DNA of 64,000 nucleotides from Deltaproteobacteria bacterium (GCA_020059605.1 JAGVBT010000164.1:55431-119430), one strand, 5' to 3'; shown: positions 47,128 to 56,032, counted from the first letter of the stretch. A program made the numbers and translations. Notes: a model not told the origin generated them from the sequence alone.

Positions 47128-47643
47128 TTAGATATACGTTTTCAAAGAGTCATAAAATGTCACGTCGAACTGGTTTAGGCGAGGATCAAGGCCTGCCCTT
47201 ATATTCGTATCCTCAATGATGGCAATGACCACGACGACTTTCACCGAGGTCAGGGCTCCGGAGGTGAGATGTCCTCCGAGAGTGACCACCCTTTCATCGA
47301 TCACGGTGGAAGCTGAAAAATGGGCATGAATCTCCGCCTCCCCGTCTTCTTTCGTTGCAATCCACCCGGTCAGGGAGACGATCTCCATCGGTTGCTCCAA
47401 TTCAAGATAGAGGCGATGGTGCTTTTCCACTTTTAAATCGAGGGGCATTATTTTTAAATTCCTGAACGTGGCTTTTTGCAAAGCCCCGATCCCCGAAAGG
47501 ATCACACCGGTCCGGATTTTTTCTCTTTGAACCAGCTCTTCGATCCCTTTCAAAAGATCGATATCCATTGCCAGTTTACCCATGACGATCCGTCCCATCC
47601 GGCCCCTTCCGACCCCTTCCAGGAAACTGGGACTATTTTCCAT
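47128..47643 (-). CDS. PPC/DUF296-domain protein
   Basis: REKIRTGVILSGIGALQKATFRNL...MEIVSLTGWIATKEDGEAEIHAHFSAS...VTLGGHLTSGALTSVKVVVVI. Confidence 0.85.
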   Translation of the reverse strand: MENSPSFLEGVGRGRMGRIVMGKLAMDIDLLKGIEELVQREKIRTGVILSGIGALQKATFRNLKIMPLDLKVEKHHRLYLELEQPMEIVSLTGWIATKEDGEAEIHAHFSASTVIDERVVTLGGHLTSGALTSVKVVVVIAIIEDTNIRAGLDPRLNQFDVTFYDSLKTYI

Positions 47644-47720
47644 TTTCTTCTCCTTTCAAATACCGTCGATGCAATGATCGACCAGGGTTTTATTGACACA
47701 TTAATACAGAATAGACCATA

Positions 47721-48401
47721 ATGCCATCTAATATATTTTATCCTAAGGAGAGTAGAGACATGGACGAGTTGGAACGATGGTATCGGGAAAAACAGGCCGA
47801 GAGGACGATTCAGGCTTTAAAAAAGAACAACTTTGAAGCCCTTTTTGTTCTGGATGCAAAGGCGGCATATGAAGAGGTGATGAAACGGATACCGGACGGC
47901 GCGACTGTAGGAATAGGGGGGTCCGTGACACTGACTCAAATGGGACTGCCGGAGGCTCTCGAAAAACGCAAGATTCATCTGATCTGGCCTATGAGGCAGG
48001 CCAGGAACGATGAAGAACGACTTGACCTGATCCGGAAATCTTTTTCTTCGGACGTCTTTCTTTCAAGCACGAATGCCATTACCGAGGACGGAAAACTTTT
48101 CAACATCGATGCCACAGGCAACCGGGTGGGCGCCATGTTCATCGGGCCGAAAAAGACGATCATCATTTCGGGAGTCAATAAGCTTGTCAAAGATATCGAT
48201 GAGGCGGAGAAAAGGGTGCGGGAGTGGGCGGCTCCGCAGAATGCGAAGAGGCTTAAACGAAAGACACCCTGTGTTGAAACAGGGGTGTGTGCCGATTGCA
48301 ATTCCCCGGACCGGATCTGCAATATCTACGTGACCCTGGCGAAGAAACCGACCCGCACGGAGGTGGTTGTCATTCTCGTCGGGGAAAACCTGGGGATCTG
48401 A
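47721..48401 (+). CDS. LUD-domain (LutC-like) protein
   Basis: IPDGATVGIGGSVTLTQMGLPEALEKRKIHLI...LSSTNAITEDGKLFNIDATGNRVGAMFIGPKKTIIISGVNKLVKDIDEAEKRVRE. Confidence 0.9.
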   Translation: MPSNIFYPKESRDMDELERWYREKQAERTIQALKKNNFEALFVLDAKAAYEEVMKRIPDGATVGIGGSVTLTQMGLPEALEKRKIHLIWPMRQARNDEERLDLIRKSFSSDVFLSSTNAITEDGKLFNIDATGNRVGAMFIGPKKTIIISGVNKLVKDIDEAEKRVREWAAPQNAKRLKRKTPCVETGVCADCNSPDRICNIYVTLAKKPTRTEVVVILVGENLGI

Positions 48402-48404
48402 TAA

Positions 48405-50474
48405 CTATGCGGTCAAAAGGATTCGTGCATCCGCGGCGATGGCCCCTTTCTCCAGCGCCATCACCGGATTGATATCAATCCCCTCGATTTGTGGGAATTC
48501 GATCATCATCTGGGAGAGCCTCAGGAGCATCTCAATAATCGCGTCGATATCCGACGGACGTTCTCCGCGCACTCCCTTGAGGATTCCGGATCCTCTCAAT
48601 TCAAAAATCATTTCTTCTGCCTCGGAACGATTGATCGGAGCGACCCGGATGGAAGTCTCCTTCAAAACCTCCACATAGATACCGCCCACGCCAAAAAGGA
48701 GAACCGGGCCAAACGAGGGGTCCCGTTTCGCTCCCAGGATGATTTCTTTGCCGGCGGAAATCATCTTTTGAACGAGGACACCGCTGATATTTCCCAGGCC
48801 CGTGGCTCTCATTTTCCCGTAAGTCTCTTCGGCCTTCTTGAGAGAGTCGATGCCGAGGACCACCCCGCCCACATCCGATTTGTGCGATATCTCCGGAGAG
48901 ATGACTTTCATGGCGGCAGGGAAGCCGGTCTTTTCGAGGGCCTGCGGCAAATTTTCCTTTCCGTGGACCACCCCATATTCGGCAACGGCAATGCCGCAGG
49001 CCTGAAGCGCTTCCATCGCCTCCGGGAGAAGGAGATCCCTTTTCTCTTTCGAGGCTCCCTGAAGAATCGAAGTGACGCGGTTCCGGTCGAAGGGATAGGA
49101 AAGGGGAGGACTCTTTTCCGTGGTTAACCTTCGGTAATAATCCCTGGAGATCGCCAGGGCCGTTAAGGCATCTTCAGGTTCCGTGAAGATCGGATAGTCG
49201 AGGGCTCTCTTGATGTAAGCCAGCTCCTCTTCATCAGTGTTGTATTGAAGGGCGACCGGTTTCTGATAACGTAAGGAGAGTTCCCTGACCGCCTGGACGA
49301 ATTTTCTGGAAGGCTCTTTCTCCTCAGCCGTTGCTCCGTGCTGAAAGAGGATCCCCTGGACCACCGGGAATCTGAGAGCCTGTTCGAGGATAGTGGTGTA
49401 GAGATCGAAATTAAAGAGATCTCCGAGATCGAGAGGGTTGGTGGGCTGGATTACCTTTGCCCGGAAAAGGCTGTGAAACTGTTCCTGGAGTTTTGGGTCC
49501 GGGGGAAGAAGACGGAATCCATGCCGTTCTGCAGAATCAGCGGCGACCACACCAATGCCTCCGGAGCGGGAGATGATCACCAGGTTTTTGCCTTTGCAGG
49601 GCGGCAGGGAGAGGATCTTGACCGCGTTGACAAAAGACCGGAAGTCCTTGGTGCGGATGATATCCGCCTGTTTCAGGGCGGCCTCCACGACCCGGTCGTC
49701 ATTGGCCAGGGCGGCGGTGTGAAGCTTTGCAATCTCGCGGCTTCCTTCGCCGGTATTGGACTTGTGAATGATGATCGGCTTGGAGGTGGAGCAGGCAATC
49801 TCCATCAACTCCCTTCCCCGCTCGAGGCTCTCCAGGTAAAGTCCGATGATTTCGGTCTGGGGGTCTTCGATCAGATATCTCAGATAATCGATCTCATCGA
49901 GATCCAGCTTATTCCCCATGCTCACCATTTTTGAAAGCCCCACATTGGCGCTGATCATGTGGTTCGCATAAGAAAGAAGGACTCCTCCACTCTGGGCCAG
50001 GATGGAGAGCTTGCCTTTGGTCACGGGCCCTTTCTTCAGTTTGACAAATGGAACGACAAAGCCATTATCGACATTGGTAATGCCGATTCCGTTTGGCCCG
50101 ACAATCCGGATCCCCCATCTCCTGGCGGTCCGGAGGACGGTTTGTTCAAGTTGGCCTCCTTCTTCCGAATATTCCCTGAAGCCCCCGGTTTCAATGATGG
50201 CCCAGGAGATTTTTTTCCGCCCGCAGGCATCGACCAGGTCAGGCACGGTTTGAGCAGGCGTGAGGATGACGGCCACATCAACGCCGTCAGGGAGTTGGTC
50301 CAGGGAGGTCAGGACCTTTCGTCCGAAGAGGACGCACTCCTTTCTTCCGACCAGGTGGATTTCACCGTTAAATTGAAATTCGAAAAGGTTTTCGACGATA
50401 TTTCTTGCCAGGTTGTCAGGGCGTTCCGAGACGCCGACCACAACCACCGATTTGGGATAGAAGAGCTGGTCCAC
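48405..50474 (-). CDS. ADP-forming acetate-CoA ligase family protein (alpha-beta fusion)
   Basis: FYPKSVVVVGVSERPDNLARNIVENLFEF, VGPNGIGITNVDNGF, ILAQSGGVLLSYANHM, C-terminal ATP-grasp: AMKVISPEISHKSDVGGVVLGI, GRDPSFGPVLLFGVGGIYVEVLKE-like. Confidence 0.92.
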   Translation of the reverse strand: MDQLFYPKSVVVVGVSERPDNLARNIVENLFEFQFNGEIHLVGRKECVLFGRKVLTSLDQLPDGVDVAVILTPAQTVPDLVDACGRKKISWAIIETGGFREYSEEGGQLEQTVLRTARRWGIRIVGPNGIGITNVDNGFVVPFVKLKKGPVTKGKLSILAQSGGVLLSYANHMISANVGLSKMVSMGNKLDLDEIDYLRYLIEDPQTEIIGLYLESLERGRELMEIACSTSKPIIIHKSNTGEGSREIAKLHTAALANDDRVVEAALKQADIIRTKDFRSFVNAVKILSLPPCKGKNLVIISRSGGIGVVAADSAERHGFRLLPPDPKLQEQFHSLFRAKVIQPTNPLDLGDLFNFDLYTTILEQALRFPVVQGILFQHGATAEEKEPSRKFVQAVRELSLRYQKPVALQYNTDEEELAYIKRALDYPIFTEPEDALTALAISRDYYRRLTTEKSPPLSYPFDRNRVTSILQGASKEKRDLLLPEAMEALQACGIAVAEYGVVHGKENLPQALEKTGFPAAMKVISPEISHKSDVGGVVLGIDSLKKAEETYGKMRATGLGNISGVLVQKMISAGKEIILGAKRDPSFGPVLLFGVGGIYVEVLKETSIRVAPINRSEAEEMIFELRGSGILKGVRGERPSDIDAIIEMLLRLSQMMIEFPQIEGIDINPVMALEKGAIAADARILLTA

Positions 50475-50657
50475 TTTTTCCCCTCCTTTAAATGTAAATC
50501 ATATCCTCAAAGGGAGCAGTTTTCAATAAGCCGGAGATGAAATATTTTATAATTTTATAAACAAAAGAGGCGAAAACTGGTATAATGATTTAACGGGTCG
50601 GACCAGGGCAGCTACGGGTAGCAAATAAGTTCGCCGGATATAAATTCATACCTACCC

Positions 50658-50692
50658 TTGACAAATGTAACCTATAGGGTTACATATAACCC
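50658..50692 (+). promoter_or_regulatory. higBA promoter/operator
   Basis: TTGACA 50658-50663, 17-bp spacer, TACATA 50681-50686; TGTAACC tatag GGTTACA palindrome 50666-50684 lies between/over them. Confidence 0.65.
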
Positions 50693-50987
50693 GTGATTAA
50701 GTCATTCAAACATAAGGGACTTGAGGACTTTTTCTATACAGGAAAGAAGAAAGGCATAAAGCCGGAACACGCTGACCGGCTGGAGAGAATTCTTGATAGG
50801 TTAAATGCTGCGAGTGAAATAAGGGACATGAATTATCCTGGTTCCGACCTGCACAAGTTGGCAGGTGACAAGAAGGGCCAATATGCTGTAAAAGTTTCTG
50901 GAAATTGGAAGAGTCTTTTTCGAGTTTGTCAACGGCAACGCCTATATTGTCGATTACGGCGATTATCACCGAGAGGTGAGGACATGA
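50693..50987 (+). pseudogene. HigB/RelE-type toxin, frameshifted into HigA frame
   Basis: MIKSFKHKGLEDFFYTGKKKGIKPEHADRLERILDRLNAASEIRDMNYPGSDLHKLAGDKKGQYAVKVSGNWKS; next frame continues VFFEFVNGNAYIVDYGDYHREVRT* with ATGA overlap to HigA. Confidence 0.8.
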
Positions 50988-51298
50988 GAAAAATGGAAAG
51001 AGAACCAACGCATCCAGGGAGGATTATAAGAGAAGACTATTTGAAGCCTTTAGCGATGACGATTAGCGAGTTTGCATCGGTTCTCGGTGTTTCAAGAAAG
51101 ACTTTATCAAAAATCCTCAATGGAAGGGGAGCTGTTACTCCGGACATGGCGCTTCGTTTGGCTCGTGCTTTTAATACAACCGCTGATTTCTGGCTCAATT
51201 TGCAGAAGAATCACGATTTGTGGCAGGCGGAGCATACATCGAATGATTGGCAGAGGGTAAAACCCATCTCCCCCCAGTTAATTCATTCTCATTTGTAG
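50984..51298 (+). CDS. higA: HigA-type HTH antitoxin
   Basis: EREPTHPGRIIREDYLKPLAMTISEFASVLGVSRKTLSKILNGRGAVTPDMALRLARAFNTTADFWLNLQKNHDLW. Confidence 0.9.
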   Translation: MRKMEREPTHPGRIIREDYLKPLAMTISEFASVLGVSRKTLSKILNGRGAVTPDMALRLARAFNTTADFWLNLQKNHDLWQAEHTSNDWQRVKPISPQLIHSHL

Positions 51299-51303
51299 AA
51301 AGC

Positions 51304-51393
51304 AGTGAACAACTGCATGAACCTGAGGCGGATTAGCCGCGTCAGGTTTTTGGAATCGATGGGTGCCCGCGCAAGTTATACAAATCGTTCTGC
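51304..51393 (+). other. Degenerate attC-like recombination site (attC-0)
   Basis: GTGAAC-type left core, AACCTGAGGCGG/CCGCGTCAGGTT internal stem, right core AAATCGTTCTGC similar to AAATCGTTCGGC of the next site. Confidence 0.45.
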
Positions 51394-51413
51394 ATCAATA
51401 AACGGGAGCAAAA

Positions 51414-51767
51414 ATGGAAAGAACTAGAACTATCTCTTGGGGCGACCCGCAAATTAGCAAGAGAGATGCTGTTACTTCGATTTCTGGGTTAGACTATCTA
51501 AAGGCAATAAAGGAAGATAGAATTAGCCCACCGCCAGTTGCTAATCTTGTTGGCTATAAGATTTACGAAGTCGATAATGGTTACGCCGCTTTTGATCTTA
51601 ATCCCGCAGAATATCATTATAATCCTTTTGCAACAGTTCATGGCGGTAATCTTTCAACATTGCTTGATACTACAATGACGGCTTCAGTCCTATCAACGCT
51701 TCCAAAGCACTATAGCTGCACAACAATTGAGATTAAAGTAAATTTTATCAAATCATGGGAAGGCTGA
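51414..51767 (+). pseudogene. PaaI-family thioesterase, C-terminally truncated
   Basis: LVGYKIYEVDNGYAAFDLNPAEYHYNPFATVHGGNLSTLLDTTMTASVLSTLPKHYSCTTIEIKVNFIKSWEG*; hotdog HGG motif then abrupt end. Confidence 0.7.
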
Positions 51768-51817
51768 AAATAACCAGTGAAAACCTTACGGTTAGCTTTA
51801 AAAGAGGAGATTTGATC

Positions 51818-51910
51818 ATGAAAAAGATAACTGCGACCGATGTCCTGGAATTATCGATACCAGAAAGGATTCAATTGGTAGAAGATATTTGGGACACCAT
51901 ATGCCAGTAG
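51818..51910 (+). pseudogene. Addiction-module antitoxin stub
   Basis: MKKITATDVLELSIPERIQLVEDIWDTICQ*, matches N-terminus of putative addiction module components; truncated at the intron-remnant junction. Confidence 0.65.
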
Positions 51911-52681
51911 CCCTTTCTGCTTAGTCCCGCCAGTATCGCCTGATACCGGACCGAACCAAGTTTGATAAGCTCGCCGATGCGTCTTCTGGTCCTGCGCCAC
52001 TGTTTCCAGTAACCCATGCGGATATGCCTGCGTAGCCAATGATCCGGTTCAACCGCGTCATTGTACTTCATCCCGACACCGAAATAATTCATCCATCCCG
52101 GGATGTATCGGAGGAGGGATGAGTATCGGTATTGCATGGATACGCCCCAACTGCGCCCGGTCAGGCGGCGCAGCCGTGTTTTGAATCCATGGATAGCTTT
52201 CTCAGTGGCAGTCAGTTTCATCCTCGTGAACGTGAACCCAAGGAAAGAACTGTCCTGAGCACGGACCACGTTGCTTTTGCCCCTGTTCACCCTGACCTTG
52301 AGTTTTGTCTCAAGGAAACGGCTGATCCTTGCCATCACGCGATGAGCGGCACGTTCCGACTTGATCAGGATGATCAGATTATCCGAGTAGCGTGCGAACC
52401 GATGACCCCGCTTTTCAAGCTTCTTATCGGGGTCATCCAGAAGAATATTGCTCAACATTGGCGAAAGAGGGCCGCCTTGCGGCACTCCCTCGGCTCGCAC
52501 GTTTGCACTCCGGCTTCCTTCAGACGGTCGGTTGTCCTCCCGCCCTTGCCTTCGGCTCGTACTTTTGGTAGTATTCCTGAACATGAATACCCTCGGTTCT
52601 CGTACAGGGGACTTCCTGCCCCGCCGTAGCCTCTGGCGAAGCAGGTCACCCCATAAGTTCACGCCCATGCCGGGCGTACAC
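51899..52681 (-). mobile_element. Internally deleted group II intron remnant with partial reverse transcriptase/maturase
   Basis: RT ORF piece RAEGVPQGGPLSPMLSNILLDDPDKKLEKRGHRFARYSDNLIILIKSERAAHRVMARISRFLETKLKVRVNRGKSNV...FLGFTFT...SRKGYWHM; 5' end GTGTACGCCCGGCATGGGCGTGAACTTATGG at 52681 reading leftwards. Confidence 0.85.
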
Positions 52682-52764
52682 AACTAAATCAACCCGACCG
52701 GGAATAGGCTCGTTTAGTTTCAATGCGGTGTGGTTGCCCCGGCGGGTTATTTAAATCGTTCGGC
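52682..52764 (+). other. attC-like site interrupted by the intron (attC-1)
   Basis: L'' AACCCG(A)CCGGG (52691-52702), L' CCCCGGCGGGTT (52737-52748), R' GTTCGGC (52758-52764); R'' reduced to AAC at the intron edge. Confidence 0.7.
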
Positions 52765-52784
52765 CTCAAAAATAACTGCGATAA

Positions 52785-53287
<503 letters not shown>

Positions 53288-53301
<14 letters not shown>

Positions 53302-53347
53302 ACCGGATCGCCGATAAACCCAGCTCCCAGTTACCTCTTCGTTCGGC
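53288..53347 (+). other. attC-like site (attC-2)
   Basis: Exactly complementary cores GCCGAAC (53288-53294) and GTTCGGC (53341-53347); imperfect inner arms GCTGAACCGG / CCAGTTACC with one extra base. Confidence 0.65.
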
Positions 53348-53361
53348 GCGACATAAAAAAG

Positions 53362-53907
53362 ATGAAGGATAGCGATATGACCCCGAAAAAATTTTTTGAC
53401 TGGCAGACAGCGGGCGGTGCGGATGATGTCATGCGTTTGGTTGATTGTCTCGAGCGGGCGGATCTTGCATGGTGCGCAATTGGCGGCATAGCTGTTAATC
53501 ATTGGGCCGAGGAACCGATAGTGACTCAAGTTGTCGATTTCGTCGTTGTGGCAGAATCCGTAGAGCTCGCCACGAAACTTCTTGAGGAGGCCGGATTTGA
53601 ATCGGAACGTTTTCAGTGGTCAACTAATTTTCGCGGTCGTTCGAAGGTGAGTATTCAATTGAGTACGGAAGATTTCTATAAAGAGTTTCCGAGTCGATCT
53701 GTTCCGGCAGATATACACGGGATTCTTATGCGAGTTGCTTCTCTAGAAGATACGTTGCGCGGAAAAATCAAAGCGTGGCGAGATACGGAAAGAAGACAGA
53801 GCAAAAAGCTCAAGGACCTCGGCGACATCGCCCGGTTGGTAGAAAGCCATCCTCATCTTTGGGAACTTCTTGACGCGGATTTGAAACAAATCATTCATAA
53901 ACAATAA
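53362..53907 (+). CDS. Nucleotidyltransferase-like protein
   Basis: LVDCLERADLAWCAIGGIAVNHWAEEPIVTQVVDFVVV... (GG-x-A-VNHW-x9-DFVV NTase pattern) RVASLEDTLRGKIKAWRD. Confidence 0.7.
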   Translation: MKDSDMTPKKFFDWQTAGGADDVMRLVDCLERADLAWCAIGGIAVNHWAEEPIVTQVVDFVVVAESVELATKLLEEAGFESERFQWSTNFRGRSKVSIQLSTEDFYKEFPSRSVPADIHGILMRVASLEDTLRGKIKAWRDTERRQSKKLKDLGDIARLVESHPHLWELLDADLKQIIHKQ

Positions 53908-53917
53908 TTGTGCAGGG

Positions 53918-53989
53918 GCCGAACAACGGCATGCACCAGACCCCAAAAGCCTTGTGGCTTTCGGTTCTGGTGATGCCGGAGCGTTGGAG
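53918..53989 (+). other. attC-like site (attC-3), best preserved
   Basis: R'' GCCGAAC, L'' CGGCAT(G)CACCAGA, variable stem AAAGCC ttgt GGCTTT, L' TCTGGTGATGCCG, R' core GTTGGAG. Confidence 0.75.
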
Positions 53990-53997
53990 GTTTAATA

Positions 53998-54141
53998 ATG
54001 ACCTACAAAAAGAACTGCAAAGGCTGCAACATAACGCGGGAACAGCCTACAGGCGGTATCATTGAAATAGGCGAGCATTGGCTCGTGAACCAGTATTGGG
54101 GAGATGAGTGTTGGGCCATGGGGCGTAGTTTAGTTATTTAA
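53998..54141 (+). pseudogene. Truncated small cassette ORF (HIT-like N-terminus)
   Basis: MTYKKNCKGCNITREQPTGGIIEIGEHWLVNQYWGDECWAMGRSLVI*, resembles HIT-like N-termini; stops early. Confidence 0.4.
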
Positions 54142-54343
54142 ATAACTGTTTAAATAACTTGACCATTCTGCCGAATGGTGATAATAGTAGGTCATGCCAA
54201 AAACAAATCTTGGCGCTAGGCAACGGTAACTCGGTATGATCATTTTTTATTTCCGAGCCAGCAGGAGAAGCGCTTTTTAAAAAATTGACTTTTTCTACAG
54301 AGTCGTTAAATTTCAACTTTCCACATCTAATCTTACCCCTCTT

Positions 54344-54383
54344 GACTTTTTGTATGCTCACGTATATTATTGTAATACAATAA
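54344..54383 (+). promoter_or_regulatory. relBE-type promoter/operator region
   Basis: TTGACT at 54344-54349; perfect palindrome TTATTGTA a TACAATAA at 54367-54383. Confidence 0.55.
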
Positions 54384-54399
54384 CACCAGGAGGCGCTTC

Positions 54400-54618
54400 A
54401 TGACTACAGCGATTTCAATCAGACTCCCCAAACCCCTTGCGGATCAACTGGAAAGCATAGCCAAAGAAACTGAAAGACCACGGTCATTCATCATTCAAAA
54501 AGCTCTGGAGTCCTACATAGAAGACTACGCGGATCTCCAGGTGGCATTGGACCGACTCCATGATAAAACAGACCCGGTTATTTCAGGCAAAGATTTGAGG
54601 AAGTCCCTTGGCCTATAA
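54400..54618 (+). CDS. RHH/CopG-family antitoxin
   Basis: TTAISIRLPKPLADQLESIAKETERPRSFIIQKALESYIEDYADLQVALDRL; AGGAGG RBS. Confidence 0.9.
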   Translation: MTTAISIRLPKPLADQLESIAKETERPRSFIIQKALESYIEDYADLQVALDRLHDKTDPVISGKDLRKSLGL

Positions 54619-54865
54619 TATTGTTTACAAGAAGTCAATCCAGCGAGATCTGAAGAGGCTTTCCAAGGCCGAATCTCAACGCGTTCTAAATAAAATTGAG
54701 GAAGAACTTTCAGAAAATGCAGACAACTATCCTGTTCTCAAGGGACAGTTCACAGGTCTGCGGAAATATCGTATCGGAGACTACAGGGTAATCTATGCTA
54801 TTTTAGGAGATGATGTCCTTGTGCTCAGAATCGGTCACAGGAAAGAAGTCTATAAGAAAAAGTAG
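54608..54865 (+). CDS. RelE-family toxin
   Basis: YNIVYKKSIQRDLKRLSKAESQRVLNKIEEELSENADNYPVLKGQFTGLRKYRIGDYRVIYAILGDDVLVLRIGHRKEVYKK; overlaps the antitoxin gene. Confidence 0.93.
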   Translation: MAYNIVYKKSIQRDLKRLSKAESQRVLNKIEEELSENADNYPVLKGQFTGLRKYRIGDYRVIYAILGDDVLVLRIGHRKEVYKKK

Positions 54866-54883
54866 CCTGTCCCTTTTTTCGGT

Positions 54884-56032
54884 TCAGAATTTTCTTTCCC
54901 TTAAAATCTGCTCATGTAATTCTTTAAAGCCTTTTGGGGGGATGGCATCAGACTTTCTCACCAATTGAACCGCTTTGGCAGGGCAGGGGACAGCGCAGAC
55001 TCCGCAGCCGATGCACCATTCTTTATCGACCACCGGGAAATCTCCCTCCATCCGGATCACATGGACGGGGCAAATATCGACGCATGCCCCGCATCCTGTG
55101 CAGCGCTCCCGGTCCGTTTCCCTGAGAAAGTAGGTGGCCATCAGGACATCCCTCGGGATTCTCTTTCTCCGAATCGTCCCGACCGACCAACAACAACAGC
55201 CACAGCAATTGCACGTGTGTTTAATTCCTTCCCTGGCATTATCGACCATGTGAACCAGGCCCGCCTCTTCCGACTTTTTAATAATGTGAAGGGCCTCCGG
55301 TTTTGTAATCTCTCTTCCAATCCCTTTATCGATCAAATAGTCGGCCAGCTCGTCATATTTAATACAGTTCTCAAGGGAGTGGTTGCACCGTTTCTTGCCG
55401 ATCAACTGGGCGGTTGCCCGGCAGGGGCAGTGGACCAGGGCAATTCTTTGGACTTTTTTTATCAATTCCTCCATCATCTCAAATGGAAAAACCGCATGGC
55501 TTTCCGGCTCAAATGACGGGGCGGCAGGAATGTATCGGAATGCCTTTGTCTTCGTCTTTCCATAAACTTCACGGAGCTCCTCGTTGCGGGCATACTTGCC
55601 GATCAGTTCCGCCATCCTTTTTGCATTCGGAGCGTCGATCCCCTGCCAGAAGAAGGTCTGCGGGAAACCATATCCGAACTGTTGAAGAGCATATCCTGTT
55701 TCCCCATTCTTCAACTTTCCCGAATAGAGAAGACCGCGCTGGGCCAGATTGGATAAGATCCGCTCCAGTTCATCTTCCGGGATGTTCAGGCGGGGCGAGA
55801 TTTTCGACAGGGGGGCAGGCTCCAGGGGAATCACCTGTGCAGGAATGGCCAATGCGACCTCCGCTTCACGCGAGGTGAAATTCTCCCTGAGAATTTCAAG
55901 AAGTTCTTCTTTTTCAGGATAACCCATCCCCAAAGAGGAAAGGTGTTTGGCCAACCTTTGGTAGATATTTTCGCCCACCACAGCCTCCATTTCGCCTGAC
56001 CTTGTGAAATGATGAAAAACCAGTAACTTCAA
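54884..56032 (-). CDS. 4Fe-4S dicluster-type ferredoxin protein with winged-helix-like N-terminus
   Basis: CTGCGACVDICP, CIGCGVCAVPCPAKAV; CPCRATAQLIGKKRCNH; CNCCGCCCW. Confidence 0.88.
   Translation of the reverse strand: MKLLVFHHFTRSGEMEAVVGENIYQRLAKHLSSLGMGYPEKEELLEILRENFTSREAEVALAIPAQVIPLEPAPLSKISPRLNIPEDELERILSNLAQRGLLYSGKLKNGETGYALQQFGYGFPQTFFWQGIDAPNAKRMAELIGKYARNEELREVYGKTKTKAFRYIPAAPSFEPESHAVFPFEMMEELIKKVQRIALVHCPCRATAQLIGKKRCNHSLENCIKYDELADYLIDKGIGREITKPEALHIIKKSEEAGLVHMVDNAREGIKHTCNCCGCCCWSVGTIRRKRIPRDVLMATYFLRETDRERCTGCGACVDICPVHVIRMEGDFPVVDKEWCIGCGVCAVPCPAKAVQLVRKSDAIPPKGFKELHEQILRERKF

Noticed and set aside
48489-50540. Long + strand ORFs (48489-49127, 49338-49934, 49959-50540)
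   Set aside because: Antisense shadows of the acetate-CoA ligase gene; no domain signal and low plausibility compared with the - strand ORF.
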